From: Gammaproteobacteria bacterium
GTDB taxonomy: Bacteria; Pseudomonadota; Gammaproteobacteria; Pseudomonadales; Halieaceae
Assembly (NCBI GenBank): GCA_024742415.1
Contig: JANSYN010000005.1
Location: 124,001-188,000 of the forward strand
Direction: 5' to 3'
Length of the DNA stretch: 64,000 nucleotides
The notes under the pieces were generated by a model that saw only the letters and a program-made list of their open reading frames with translations, was not told the DNA's origin and did not search any database. Shown here piece by piece: positions 1-9,701 of the stretch. The position numbers and the translations under genes were made by a program. Position 1 is the stretch's first letter, and each line of letters begins with the position of its first letter.

Positions 1-194
1 TTCGCGAGATCAACTCTGACCACGACGAGTTCAGCTGGTGGCCTGATGGCGATCGCGAACACAACGGCTGGCGCACCGACATGCAGATTGTCTCGCAAGG
101 CCTGAAGTACAGTGTGGACTACGGCGCAATCTACAAGACCAGGGCATTTTCGTCACACGCCCCGGTCATCATGGATTTTGACATCGAACTCTAG
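1..194 (+). CDS. Crc / exonuclease III-like protein, C-terminal fragment
   Basis: This is the last 63 codons of a gene that starts before the window, read in the frame whose codons begin at position 3, with stop TAG at 192-194. The visible tail has FSWWPD, a GWR-D motif and a final SSHAPVIMDFD segment, which is the C-terminal signature of the exonuclease III / endonuclease-exonuclease-phosphatase fold. The FSWWPD form and the lack of the usual SDHAPV box look more like Pseudomonas Crc, a translational repressor partner of Hfq, than XthA. In Pseudomonas crc also lies next to rph. The family call is firm. The choice of Crc over XthA rests on 63 residues and is an inference. The gene converges with rph across 33 bp. 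Confidence 0.7.
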   Translation, partial: REINSDHDEFSWWPDGDREHNGWRTDMQIVSQGLKYSVDYGAIYKTRAFSSHAPVIMDFDIEL

Positions 195-227
195 CCTGGT
201 CGCTCGCAGGCCACCAGGCGTGCCGGC

Positions 228-950
228 CTAAGCTTCCGCTAGCGCCGCTTTTTGCTTTTGTATCAGCTCCTCGATGCCCTGCGTCGCCAGGTCCAGCATG
301 TTATTGAGCTCGGCGCGCGAGAACGACGCTCCCTCCGCGGTACCCTGCACTTCGATAAGGCCCCCTGACTCATCCATGATCACGTTCATATCTGTATCAG
401 CTGCAGAATCCTCCGGGTAATCCAGGTCAAGTACCGGCACACCCTGGTACACACCTACAGACACTGAAGCGATCATCTGCAGCAGCGGGTCCGTCTCGAT
501 TCGCTTGCTGCGCTGCAACGTATTGAGCGCATCTACCAGTGCTACACAGGCGCCGGTGATGGATGCCGTGCGGGTGCCGCCATCAGCCTGGATGACGTCG
601 CAGTCTATGACGATGGAGTGCTCACCCAGTTTTTTCAGGTCGACGGCGGCGCGCAATGAACGGCCTATCAATCGTTGAATTTCTACGGTGCGCCCCCCTT
701 GCTTGCCGCGCGCTGCCTCGCGGCCCATGCGGGAATCGGTAGATCGCGGCAACATGCCATACTCTGCCGTGACCCAGCCGCTGCCGGTGCCCCGTAAAAA
801 TCGCGGCACGCCCTCTTCGACAGAGGCCGTACAGATCACCCGGGTATCACCGAAACAGACCAGCACGGAGCCCTCCGCGTGTCGCGTGAAATGACGAGTA
901 ATGCTGATATCGCGTAACTGTGAGGGGGCCCGGCCGCTGGGTCGCTGCAT
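228..950 (-). CDS. rph: Ribonuclease PH
   Basis: The gene encodes a 3'-to-5' phosphorolytic exoribonuclease that trims tRNA precursor 3' ends using inorganic phosphate. The 240-residue product has the usual RNase PH length. It shows the HAEGSVLV N-terminal strand, the [16 protein letters not shown] segment, GKQGGRT near residue 85 and the [19 protein letters not shown] core, plus the acidic stretch [10 protein letters not shown] that carries the metal/catalytic aspartates. The start is the ATG at 950, which has a GGAG six bases upstream. A TTG four codons earlier has no such site. The gene is transcribed away from yicC. It is present and intact, unlike the frameshifted rph of E. coli K-12. 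Confidence 0.96.
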   Translation of the reverse strand: MQRPSGRAPSQLRDISITRHFTRHAEGSVLVCFGDTRVICTASVEEGVPRFLRGTGSGWVTAEYGMLPRSTDSRMGREAARGKQGGRTVEIQRLIGRSLRAAVDLKKLGEHSIVIDCDVIQADGGTRTASITGACVALVDALNTLQRSKRIETDPLLQMIASVSVGVYQGVPVLDLDYPEDSAADTDMNVIMDESGGLIEVQGTAEGASFSRAELNNMLDLATQGIEELIQKQKAALAEA

Positions 951-985
951 GTATAACTCCAAGTAGTGAACTATATTCGCGCCAC

Positions 986-991
986 AGTATA
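986..991 (-). promoter_or_regulatory. Candidate -10 element for rph
   Basis: The minus strand reads TATACT (plus-strand AGTATA), 36 bases upstream of the rph ATG. No good -35 hexamer is visible at 16-18 bases, so this is only a -10 candidate. Confidence 0.35.
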
Positions 992-1071
992 CGCGAGCCG
1001 GGGCCGGTAATCGCAGCCCCTGCTGTGCTAATTGCGCAGCCGCCGTGGCTCTATAAGGGCCCGAACCAAGC

Positions 1072-1080
1072 TGCTACACT
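1072..1080 (+). promoter_or_regulatory. Candidate extended -10 promoter for yicC
   Basis: TGCTACACT fits an extended -10 (TGn plus TACACT). It lies 35 bases before the yicC ATG in the 165-bp divergent region between rph and yicC. No clear -35 is seen, which extended -10 promoters do not strictly need. Confidence 0.35.
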
Positions 1081-1115
1081 CGTGCCACAGCATCCAACCA
1101 GGTTCCTTTTCTTCC

Positions 1116-1982
1116 ATGATCCAAAGCATGACCGCCTTTGCCAGGGAAAGTATGCACACCTCCGGGGGCACGCTCACCATAGAACTGCGCTCGGTGAACC
1201 ATCGCTATCTGGATTGCAGCCTGAAAATGCCGGACTCGCTGCGCGCCCTGGAGCCCGAACTGCGCGAGGGGCTGGTATCGTCACTGGCGCGCGGCAAAGT
1301 CGAGTGCTTTATCAAGATGCAGGCCAACGCAGCTGAACCAGAAGAGATGGCAATACACGAGCCACGCCTGGCGGCCCTGATCGCCGCCACCGAAAGTGTC
1401 AACGCGCGACTGGACAGCGACCGCGTGCCCGATGCACTGTCGCTGCTGCAATTCCCCGGCATTTACACTGCGCGTGAGGCCTCAGAAGACGCACTGCAGC
1501 AGGACACGCTCGCCCTGTTCAGGGCCGCGCTGGCCAACCTGCAACAGGCACGCAGCCGCGAGGGCGCAAAACTTGCCGAGCTTGTTACCGACAGGCTGGT
1601 TCAGGTAGAGACCCAGGTCGCCGCAACCCGCGCCGTCATGCCAGAACTGATGCAACATCAGCGCGCGAAGATTACCCGGCGCATTGCCGAGCTTGAAGTA
1701 GAAGTCGATGAAGGCCGCCTTGAGCAGGAGCTGGTCTACCTGTCGCAAAAAGCCGATGTCGATGAGGAACTGGACAGGCTCGACGCGCACATCGCAGAAG
1801 TCAGGCGCACGATCAAAAAGGGTGGACCATGTGGCAGGCGCCTGGATTTTCTCATGCAGGAGCTCAACCGTGAGGCCAATACGCTCTCTTCCAAATCCCA
1901 ATCGGCCACAACCACGCTGGATGCCGTGGAATTAAAAGTGCTCATTGAGCAAATGCGCGAACAAATCCAGAATATTGAATAA
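1116..1982 (+). CDS. yicC: YicC family endoribonuclease
   Basis: The 288-residue product matches the YicC/YloC family in length (about 287-290 residues). It begins MIQSMTAFAR and ends with the DUF1732 block containing DFLMQELNREANT. Family members are reported as endoribonucleases involved in stress survival and small-RNA turnover. The role here is inferred from the family. An upstream in-frame start at 1032 would add 28 residues with no family similarity, so the ATG at 1116 is preferred. It is followed by gmk 33 bases later, the order found in Pseudomonas (rph, yicC, gmk, rpoZ, spoT). Confidence 0.92.
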   Translation: MIQSMTAFARESMHTSGGTLTIELRSVNHRYLDCSLKMPDSLRALEPELREGLVSSLARGKVECFIKMQANAAEPEEMAIHEPRLAALIAATESVNARLDSDRVPDALSLLQFPGIYTAREASEDALQQDTLALFRAALANLQQARSREGAKLAELVTDRLVQVETQVAATRAVMPELMQHQRAKITRRIAELEVEVDEGRLEQELVYLSQKADVDEELDRLDAHIAEVRRTIKKGGPCGRRLDFLMQELNREANTLSSKSQSATTTLDAVELKVLIEQMREQIQNIE

Positions 1983-2630
<648 letters not shown>

Positions 2631-2669
2631 CCCGCTCCGCCCAGGCGCCCTTGTGCGCAGTAATTACGC

Positions 2670-2700
2670 TGGACGCAGACCGGGGGTGTCGGGCTATAAT
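2670..2700 (+). promoter_or_regulatory. Probable promoter for rpoZ-spoT
   Basis: A consensus -10 TATAAT sits at 2695-2700 in the 198-bp gap between gmk and rpoZ. The upstream element is poorer (TGGACG at 2670-2675, spacing 19). The gap and the perfect -10 suggest that rpoZ and spoT can be transcribed separately from gmk. Confidence 0.55.
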
Positions 2701-2785
2701 GCGCGGTTCGACAAGGGGCCTGCGTGCACGCGCCGGGCTGTTCGGAACCACCCGCGACAGCCACTGCCCGACAACCACGGATTAC

Positions 2786-2802
2786 CTGTACCAGGGGTAC
2801 AG
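2786..2802 (+). promoter_or_regulatory. Hairpin in the rpoZ leader
   Basis: CTGTACC (2786-2792) and GGTACAG (2796-2802) form a perfect 7-bp inverted repeat around AGG. It lies between the candidate promoter and the rpoZ start, 26 bases before the ATG. It could be an RNA hairpin or a dyad protein site. No function can be read from the sequence. Confidence 0.4.
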
Positions 2803-2828
2803 TCAGTCTACTCACAGGAAGTAAACAC

Positions 2829-3089
2829 ATGGCTCGCGTTACAGTTGAAGATTGTCTTGAAAACGTTGCTAACCGCTTTGAACTGGTTATGGTCGCCAGC
2901 AAGCGCTCACGACAGTTGGCAACCGGCGGCAAGGACCCAATGGTTCAGGAAGAATCCGACAAACCCACGGTTATTGCCCTGCGTGAAATTGCAGAGGGCT
3001 TTGTCAATGCTGATATTCTCACTCGCGAAGACCAGATCGAAGCGGAAGACGAGCTCGCAGAGGTCATGGAATCCAGCGAGCCCATGTAG
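2829..3089 (+). CDS. rpoZ: RNA polymerase omega subunit
   Basis: This 86-residue protein is the small assembly subunit of RNA polymerase and contributes to a ppGpp-binding site in enterobacteria. It begins [20 protein letters not shown] and contains VASKRSRQL and [13 protein letters not shown], which are conserved in omega. The ATG at 2829 follows CACAGGAAG at a suitable distance. A longer in-frame reading from 2724 only adds non-conserved sequence. The gene sits 38 bases ahead of spoT, a conserved pairing. Confidence 0.96.
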   Translation: MARVTVEDCLENVANRFELVMVASKRSRQLATGGKDPMVQEESDKPTVIALREIAEGFVNADILTREDQIEAEDELAEVMESSEPM

Positions 3090-3127
3090 TTCGCGGGGCA
3101 TCGACGTTACAGGCAAGCACCTACGCC

Positions 3128-5239
3128 ATGCAGACTATTGATGCCCTCAACCACACGCTTAACAGCTACCTGAAGCCCGACCAAACCAGCCAGGTTACCC
3201 GGGCTTACTATTTTGCCGAACAGGCCCACTACGGCCAAATCCGCCGCTCTGGCGAACCCTACGTCACCCACCCACTGGCAGTAGCCGGCATTCTTGCCGA
3301 CATGCACATGGATCACCAGAGCCTGGTGGCCGCCATGCTGCACGACGTCATCGAAGACACCGGCATTGAAAAGTCTGCTATTGGTGAGCAGTTTGGTGAC
3401 ACCGTTGCCGAGCTGGTCGACGGGGTCAGCAAACTCACGCAGATGGAGTTTGAATCCCTGGAAGAGAAGCAGGCAGAAAACTTCCAGAAAATGGCGCTGG
3501 CTATGGCACGCGATATCCGCGTTATCCTGGTCAAACTCGCAGATCGACTCCACAACATGCGCACACTTGGCGTACTGAGCACCGACAAGGCAAAACGCAT
3601 CGCGCGGGAAACCCTAGACATCTACTCACCCATCGCAATGCGCCTGGGCATGAACAATGTGCGCATGGAATTCGAGGATCTGGGTTTCAGCATACTCTAC
3701 CCCATGCGTGCCCGCCGCATCGATGCGGCAATCCGCAACGCCCGCGGGCACCGCAAGGAACTGGTAGAGAACGTGCGCAGCCAGATTGTCGCGACCCTCA
3801 ATCAGGAAGGGCACGATGTTCGCGTTATTGGCCGCGAGAAGCACCTGTACAGCATTTACAAAAAGATGAAGTCCAAGCGCAAGTCCTTTGCAGAGATCAT
3901 GGACATCTACGCCTTTCGCATCATCGTCGACTCAGTCGATACCTGCTATCGCGTCCTGGGTTGTATACACAGTCTCTACAAACCCGTACCCGGCGAATTC
4001 AAGGACTATATCGCCATTCCCAAATCCAACGGCTATCAATCGCTGCACACGGTGCTAATGGGCATGCACGGTGTACCGATCGAAGTACAGATTCGCACCC
4101 GCGAAATGGAAGACATGGCCAACAATGGTATTGCCGCGCACTGGCTATATAAAAGTGATGACCAGGGAGCCAACAGCAGCCAGGCACGTGCGCGCCAATG
4201 GGTACAGGGTTTGCTGGAAATGCAGCAAAAGGCGGGGGATTCGCTGGAATTCATCGAGAGCGTAAAGATTGATCTGTTTCCCGATGAAATCTACGTGTTC
4301 ACGCCCAAGGGTCGCATACTGGAGTTACCCCGTGGCGCAACGGCTGTGGACTTTGCCTATGCGGTACACACCGATGTGGGCAACAGTTGCGTGGCATGTC
4401 GCATCAACCGCCGTCTTGCCCCTTTATCCGAGGCACTGGAAAGCGGCCACACCGTCGAGATACTGACGTCTTCAGGTGCACGACCGAACCCCTCGTGGCT
4501 GGACTACGCCGTGACCGCGAAAGCACGCTCGAACATACACCACTTCCTGAAGCACCAGACACGAGATGATTCTGTTGCCCTGGGACAAACGCTGTTGAAC
4601 AAGGGTTTCGCAGATTTTGGCACGACGCTTGATCAAGTCGATCAGGACCAGCTCACAGAGTTCTTGCAGGAACATCACTACACGACCGTTGAAGACCTGT
4701 TGGTAGACGTGGCGCGCGGCAGCCGCCTGCCCGCCATCACCGCGCAACAGATCTTGAGCGAGCATGTTGCGGGCACGGCCACGGCGGGTCGCGACGAGCC
4801 CGTGGCGATCCGCGGTACCGAGGGCTATATGGTGAGTTTCGCACGCTGCTGTCACCCCATTCCCGGCGATGCTATTGAAGGCTACCTGAGCTCTGAAAAA
4901 GGCGTGGTTGTGCATCGCGACCAGTGCAATAACCTCGCCGATATGCGCGAGAACAGTGACCGGCTGGTTGCGTTGCGTTGGGACGATGACGTACAGGGCG
5001 ACTATCCCGTTGAACTGCGAGTAGAGGTGGAGAACCGGCGCGGTATGATTGCGGTCATGGCGACACGCATCAACAGCATGGGCGTAAACATCGAGAAAAT
5101 TTCAACAGAGAACAAGGACTACCAATTCACATTTGTGAACATGGAGATGCATGTTGAAAATCGCGTCCACCTGGCGCGAATCATGAAACGACTGCGTGAT
5201 GTGAACCATGTGCGCAAGGTCGTGCGCGTTAAGAATTAA
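3128..5239 (+). CDS. spoT: Bifunctional (p)ppGpp synthetase/hydrolase SpoT
   Basis: This stringent-response enzyme both makes and degrades (p)ppGpp. The 703-residue protein has the HD hydrolase domain first (H48, H72-D73, then IEDT). The synthetase domain follows (GREKHLYSIYKKMKSK, then DIYAFRIIVD and IPKSNGYQSLHT), then a TGS domain near 390-450 (DEIYVFTPKGRILELPRGATAVDFAYAVH region). A zinc-finger/helical part contains CCHPIPGD and an ACT domain closes the protein. Both catalytic halves look intact, as in SpoT rather than monofunctional RelA. The context (rpoZ upstream, ridA downstream) matches other gammaproteobacteria. Confidence 0.97.
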   Translation: MQTIDALNHTLNSYLKPDQTSQVTRAYYFAEQAHYGQIRRSGEPYVTHPLAVAGILADMHMDHQSLVAAMLHDVIEDTGIEKSAIGEQFGDTVAELVDGVSKLTQMEFESLEEKQAENFQKMALAMARDIRVILVKLADRLHNMRTLGVLSTDKAKRIARETLDIYSPIAMRLGMNNVRMEFEDLGFSILYPMRARRIDAAIRNARGHRKELVENVRSQIVATLNQEGHDVRVIGREKHLYSIYKKMKSKRKSFAEIMDIYAFRIIVDSVDTCYRVLGCIHSLYKPVPGEFKDYIAIPKSNGYQSLHTVLMGMHGVPIEVQIRTREMEDMANNGIAAHWLYKSDDQGANSSQARARQWVQGLLEMQQKAGDSLEFIESVKIDLFPDEIYVFTPKGRILELPRGATAVDFAYAVHTDVGNSCVACRINRRLAPLSEALESGHTVEILTSSGARPNPSWLDYAVTAKARSNIHHFLKHQTRDDSVALGQTLLNKGFADFGTTLDQVDQDQLTEFLQEHHYTTVEDLLVDVARGSRLPAITAQQILSEHVAGTATAGRDEPVAIRGTEGYMVSFARCCHPIPGDAIEGYLSSEKGVVVHRDQCNNLADMRENSDRLVALRWDDDVQGDYPVELRVEVENRRGMIAVMATRINSMGVNIEKISTENKDYQFTFVNMEMHVENRVHLARIMKRLRDVNHVRKVVRVKN

Positions 5240-5272
5240 TCCTCGTATTCCACCGAGCGGAGCAACCTGACA

Positions 5273-5656
5273 GTGACAAACCGTGCCATCATTTCCACCC
5301 CGGACGCGCCCAGCGCCATTGGCCCTTACTCACAAGCGGTAAAAGTCGGCGACACCGTCTGGCTGTCCGGGCAAATCCCACTGGACCCAACAAGCGGAGA
5401 GCTCGTTACAGGCAATATCAGCGAGCAGGCTCGCCAGGTTTTCAGTAACCTCGCGGCTGTGGCAGAAGCGGCTGGTGGGAATTTGAACAATGCCGTAAAA
5501 ATCAATATCTCGCTGACCGACCTGGGCGACTTCAGCGCAGTCAATGACGTCATGGCGAGCTTCCTGAAGCCGCCCTTTCCTGCGCGCGCCTGCGTACAGG
5601 TAGCAGCACTACCCAAAGGTGCGGCCATCGAGGTCGAGGCGATTCTGACGCTGTGA
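5273..5656 (+). CDS. ridA: RidA family enamine/imine deaminase
   Basis: The 127-residue protein hydrolyses reactive 2-aminoacrylate-type enamines and imines released by PLP enzymes. It shows SAIGPYSQAV near residues 14-23, LSGQIPLDP and the C-terminal RACVQVAALPKGAAIEVEAILTL, which includes the conserved arginine that binds the carboxylate. The start is GTG at 5273. The gene follows spoT by 33 bases in the same direction, an arrangement also known in Pseudomonas, and converges with the SDR gene. Confidence 0.94.
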   Translation: MTNRAIISTPDAPSAIGPYSQAVKVGDTVWLSGQIPLDPTSGELVTGNISEQARQVFSNLAAVAEAAGGNLNNAVKINISLTDLGDFSAVNDVMASFLKPPFPARACVQVAALPKGAAIEVEAILTL

Positions 5657-5672
5657 TACACACAGCGCGGCA

Positions 5673-6551
5673 CTAGCGCAACAACGCCGCGTAACCGGCA
5701 CGGTAATCCGGATACAAAAGACGATAACCGCTCGCGCGCAAGGCCACATTGCGACAACGCTTGTGCCCACTGTTGTGCCGCACTGGTTCGTTATCCGTAT
5801 GTGGTAGCGGCGTTGCTCCGAGCTGCTCCGCCAGCCAGCTTTCCACCTCGTAGCGAGGCGCAGGGTAGTCGTCAACACCAATGTAGACGCTCTGGAGGCC
5901 ATCGCCGGTGGCTGGTTGACCCGGTGCCGCTTGCTGCTCGGCTTTCTCCAGCAGGTGCACCAGAAATCGGCTGCAGTCCTGCCGATGAATACGATTGGTA
6001 AACCGCACCGGTTGCGGCGGCGCAATCTCTCCACGACTGACGCGCGCTATCAGCCGGCCACCGGGAATACCGTAGATGCCTCCAAAACGCACTATCGAGG
6101 CACGGTGACCGGATGCCAGCAAGCGCTGCTCCGCCTCGATAATTGACCGTGCCCATGGGTCCGATTCACTCAGGGCGCTGGACTCATCCACCCAGCCGCC
6201 GTCTGCCTCGGCAAACACACGCGTGCTGCTGGACATGAGAATCCTTCGCGGCCGATGCGCACCCAGACCAGCCAGGAGATTATCCATCGCCTGCACAAAA
6301 CCGCGCCGGTACCCCTGGTCTGAGCGATCAAACGGATTAAACGTTGTTATCACATAATCGGGCTGCAGTGTTTGCGCAAAGTCCAGGCTGCCTGCCTCGG
6401 TATAGTCCGCGGCATGCGCAGCAAAACCCGCCGGCAGGTTCTCGATACGGCGCCGTACCCCGGTTACCTGGGCTCCCAGCTTCAGAAGCTGTTCACCCGC
6501 ACGAATCCCAATATCGCCACAGCCGACAAGTAGGACAGTTCTGCTCTTCAT
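5673..6551 (-). CDS. SDR family NAD-binding protein (YeeZ-like)
   Basis: The 292-residue protein has an N-terminal Rossmann motif, LLVGCGDIGIRAGEQLL (GxGxxG-like, residues 7-23), followed by an extended-SDR layout with SSTRVFAE and RFGGIYG. The tyrosine and lysine of a canonical YxxxK active site are not obvious, which fits the atypical, possibly non-catalytic YeeZ-type NAD(P)-binding proteins. The substrate cannot be named. The gene diverges from oxyR across 67 bp, so the two may share regulatory DNA. Confidence 0.75.
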   Translation of the reverse strand: MKSRTVLLVGCGDIGIRAGEQLLKLGAQVTGVRRRIENLPAGFAAHAADYTEAGSLDFAQTLQPDYVITTFNPFDRSDQGYRRGFVQAMDNLLAGLGAHRPRRILMSSSTRVFAEADGGWVDESSALSESDPWARSIIEAEQRLLASGHRASIVRFGGIYGIPGGRLIARVSRGEIAPPQPVRFTNRIHRQDCSRFLVHLLEKAEQQAAPGQPATGDGLQSVYIGVDDYPAPRYEVESWLAEQLGATPLPHTDNEPVRHNSGHKRCRNVALRASGYRLLYPDYRAGYAALLR

Positions 6552-6618
6552 AAAGGGTTATCTCACTGGTTACACTACAGGTACTATTGCTACAGACTAT
6601 CAACGGACACACATACCC

Positions 6619-7521
6619 ATGACCCTGACGGAACTGCGCTATCTTGTCGCCCTATCGGAGACAGGCCATTTTCGCAAAGCGGCCGAGCAGTGCAACGTCA
6701 GTCAGCCGACCCTCAGCATTGCAATCAAGAAGCTGGAGTCAGAGCTGGGGGTCAGCCTGTTCGAACGGTCCCGCCACAAAGTTACCACAACACCCACCGG
6801 AGACATGATCGTTGACCAGGCACGCACCGTTTTGCAGGAGGCGCAGAACCTGCTGCAACTGGCAGAGCTTGGCAAGGACCCATTGGGTAGCATGCTGTCT
6901 GTGGGGGCAATCTACACGGTAGGCCCTTACCTGTTCCCCAGGCTGGTGAGCAACATGCAGCAGATTGCCCCGCAAATGCCGCTCTTTATCGAGGAGAACT
7001 ACACGTCCAGCCTGCGCGGCAAACTCACACGCGGGGAACTGGACGCCGTCTTTGTCGCGCTGCCGTTTACCGAAACCGACGTTGTCACCAAGCCGGTCTA
7101 TGACGAGGAATTCGTTGTAGTAATCCCTAACAGGCACTCGCTGGCAGAAAGGCAAAGTATCGATCCGGCAGAGCTGGCCAGTCATCGTGTGCTCATGATG
7201 GGCGAGGGGCACTGCTTTCGCGACCAGGTACTGGACGCCTGCCCCGGCCTGCAGGAGGCAATCCGGGCCGGACACGCAAAGGGGCAGGCTGTTGTTGAAG
7301 GCAGCTCACTGGAAACACTCAAGCACATGGTGGTTGGCGGTCTGGGCATTACCGTACTGCCAAAAACTGCTGCCGATGTCTCCACTTACGGCGAAAGCGC
7401 ACTGCAGGTCAGGCCCTTCACGAGTCCGGCACCGAAGCGCACGATCGCTCTGGCCTGGCGCGCCAGCTATCCGCGGCCGCAGGCGATCGACACACTGACC
7501 GGCGCGATCGGGCCTCAGTAA
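6619..7521 (+). CDS. oxyR: Hydrogen peroxide-sensing LysR regulator OxyR
   Basis: This LysR-type activator has an N-terminal winged helix (residues 1-60, including HFRKAAEQCNVSQPTLSIAIKKLE) and a C-terminal substrate-like domain. The cysteine in GEGHCFRDQ falls at residue 199 and a second one at residue 208. This is the same numbering as the redox pair C199/C208 of E. coli OxyR, which forms a disulfide with peroxide. The 300-residue length is normal. It precedes recG by 15 bases, the oxyR-recG unit described in Pseudomonas. Targets in this organism cannot be seen, but the peroxide-stress gene yaaA lies 8 kb away. Confidence 0.95.
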   Translation: MTLTELRYLVALSETGHFRKAAEQCNVSQPTLSIAIKKLESELGVSLFERSRHKVTTTPTGDMIVDQARTVLQEAQNLLQLAELGKDPLGSMLSVGAIYTVGPYLFPRLVSNMQQIAPQMPLFIEENYTSSLRGKLTRGELDAVFVALPFTETDVVTKPVYDEEFVVVIPNRHSLAERQSIDPAELASHRVLMMGEGHCFRDQVLDACPGLQEAIRAGHAKGQAVVEGSSLETLKHMVVGGLGITVLPKTAADVSTYGESALQVRPFTSPAPKRTIALAWRASYPRPQAIDTLTGAIGPQ

Positions 7522-7536
7522 CGGTTTCTGTCTGCG

Positions 7537-9603
7537 ATGGACGAGATCGCAAAAATACCTGTTCGCGAGCTTCGCGGAGTTGGGCCCAAACTGGCCGGAA
7601 AGCTGGCGGACTATGGCGTTCGGCATCTTGAAGACTTGCTGTTTCACCTGCCGCTGCGCTATCAGGATCGCACACGTATTACACCGATTGCGGCGGCACA
7701 AGACGGCACTGATGTCGTTATCGAGGGCGAAGTTCGCGCCGCAGACGTTGTGTTCGGCCGCCGTCGCAGCCTGGTGGCCCGTATCCAGGACGGTAGCGGT
7801 ACTCTCACACTGCGCTTCTTTCATTTTTCAGCCGCGCAGAAAAACAACTTGAAGAGCGGTGCGCGACTGCGCTGCTTTGGACAGGTCAGGCGTGGGTCCA
7901 GCGGGCTGGAGATGTACCATCCCGAGTACCGTATGCTGGACAGTGACAGCGCGCCTGTTGAAGAGGCCCTGACCCCAATCTACCCAACCACCAGCGGCAT
8001 AGGCCAGCACCAGTGGCGCAGCCTCTGCGCGCAGGCCCTCACCTATCTGCGCAAGGCCGGCATCGAGGAATTGATGCCCGAGTGCGGCTCCTACCCCTAT
8101 GCACTGACGCAGGCGCTGATCTATCTGCACAACCCACCGCCCGATGCGGCCCTGGACGCCCTGCGCGAGGGCCTGCATCCGGCACAGCTGCGACTGGCGC
8201 TGGAAGAACTGGTAGCGCACAACCTGTCACTGTTCAGGTTGCGCGAACGCCAGCAGCGCGAAGGCGCGCCCGAGCTGCCCGCGCGGGACCACGAACTGAA
8301 CGCCTTTTTGTCCGCCTTGCCGTTTGCGCCCACGCAGGCACAGAAGCGCGTACTGGCCGACATCGCCGCCGACCTGGCCCGGCCGGTGCCAATGCTGCGC
8401 CTGGTGCAGGGTGATGTGGGCTCAGGCAAAACACTGGTTGCGGCAGGCGCTGCTCTGCAGGCGATCGCCAACGGCTATCAGGTCGCCCTGATGGCACCCA
8501 CAGAACTGTTGGCCGAGCAGCACTGGCAGAACTTTCAGCAGTGGTTCAAGCCTTTGAATATCACCATGGAGTGGCTCAGTGGCCGTACGAAGGGCACAAA
8601 ACGCAAAGATGCCCTCTGCCGCATCGCGGCGGGCGAGGCCATCCTGGTGATCGGAACGCATGCCCTGTTTCAGGCAGACGTTGAGTTCAGCCGCCTGGGC
8701 CTGGTCATCGTCGACGAACAGCACCGCTTCGGTGTGCACCAGCGGCTGTCGCTCACCCGCAAAGCCGGCAACATTGCCGGTCGGCCGCACCAGCTGGTCA
8801 TGACCGCCACGCCAATCCCGCGCACGCTGTCGATGGTCGCCTATGCCGACCTGGATTGTTCGGTAATAGACGAGCTGCCACCGGGCAGAACGCCCGTGGC
8901 AACGGCACTGGTTGACGCAGGCCGCCGTGATGAAGTCGTCGCTCGCGTCGCCGCAGCCTGCGAAGCCGGCCGTCAGGCTTACTGGGTGTGCACGCTAATC
9001 GAGGAAAGCGACGCGCTGCAGGCGCAAGCCGCCGAGGCAACGGCGCAGGAACTGCGCGCGGCATTGCCACAGCTGGGTATAGGCCTGATTCACGGGCGCA
9101 TGAAACCAGCAGAGAAAGAACAGGCAATGGCCGCCTTCAAGGCGGGTGACACCGCGTTACTGGTGGCCACAACCGTGATTGAAGTGGGCGTCGATGTGCC
9201 CAATGCCAGCCTGATGATTATCGAAAACCCCGAGCGCCTTGGTCTTGCCCAACTGCACCAACTGCGCGGGCGCGTCGGCCGCGGCGCACAGGAAAGCCAT
9301 TGCGTCCTGTTGTATCAACCACCGCTTACCATTAACGGCAAACAACGTCTGGGAGCGATGCGCGAGAGCAATGACGGCTTCTATATTGCCGAGAAGGACC
9401 TCGAACTGCGCGGCCCCGGCGAAGTGCTGGGCACGCGACAGACCGGCCTGCTGGAGTTTCGCGTTGCACAATTGCCGACTCACGAACACCTCCTACAAGA
9501 CGTACAAACACTCTCCGACACCATCCGCCGCGAGCACCCCAACAACGTAGAAGGCATTATCAGGCGCTGGACTGGCACCAGCGAGGAATTCGCCAAGGTG
9601 TAA
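7537..9603 (+). CDS. recG: ATP-dependent DNA helicase RecG
   Basis: RecG reverses stalled replication forks and branch-migrates Holliday junctions. The 688-residue protein has an N-terminal wedge/OB domain that grips the fork, starting with the helix-hairpin segment LRGVGPKLAGKL. A Walker A GDVGSGKT lies at residues 292-299 and a DEQH box at 393-396 within VIVDEQHRFG. The remaining superfamily 2 motifs include TATPIPRTL and QLRGRVGRG. The length matches the family (about 690). It is probably co-transcribed with oxyR. Confidence 0.97.
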   Translation: MDEIAKIPVRELRGVGPKLAGKLADYGVRHLEDLLFHLPLRYQDRTRITPIAAAQDGTDVVIEGEVRAADVVFGRRRSLVARIQDGSGTLTLRFFHFSAAQKNNLKSGARLRCFGQVRRGSSGLEMYHPEYRMLDSDSAPVEEALTPIYPTTSGIGQHQWRSLCAQALTYLRKAGIEELMPECGSYPYALTQALIYLHNPPPDAALDALREGLHPAQLRLALEELVAHNLSLFRLRERQQREGAPELPARDHELNAFLSALPFAPTQAQKRVLADIAADLARPVPMLRLVQGDVGSGKTLVAAGAALQAIANGYQVALMAPTELLAEQHWQNFQQWFKPLNITMEWLSGRTKGTKRKDALCRIAAGEAILVIGTHALFQADVEFSRLGLVIVDEQHRFGVHQRLSLTRKAGNIAGRPHQLVMTATPIPRTLSMVAYADLDCSVIDELPPGRTPVATALVDAGRRDEVVARVAAACEAGRQAYWVCTLIEESDALQAQAAEATAQELRAALPQLGIGLIHGRMKPAEKEQAMAAFKAGDTALLVATTVIEVGVDVPNASLMIIENPERLGLAQLHQLRGRVGRGAQESHCVLLYQPPLTINGKQRLGAMRESNDGFYIAEKDLELRGPGEVLGTRQTGLLEFRVAQLPTHEHLLQDVQTLSDTIRREHPNNVEGIIRRWTGTSEEFAKV

Positions 9604-9701
9604 CAACGGGCTGTCGGGTAAGCCTGTTTTGCGCGTATAGTGCCTACGCAGGAGCAAATCCACCGAAGCAACCGTGAGCACCCGGTAAGGCGCAAGGCTC
9701 T

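Noticed and set aside
195-227. Weak inverted repeat AGGCC/GGCCT between crc-like gene and rph
   Set aside because: A 5-bp stem with a 12-base loop and no T run is too weak to call a terminator.
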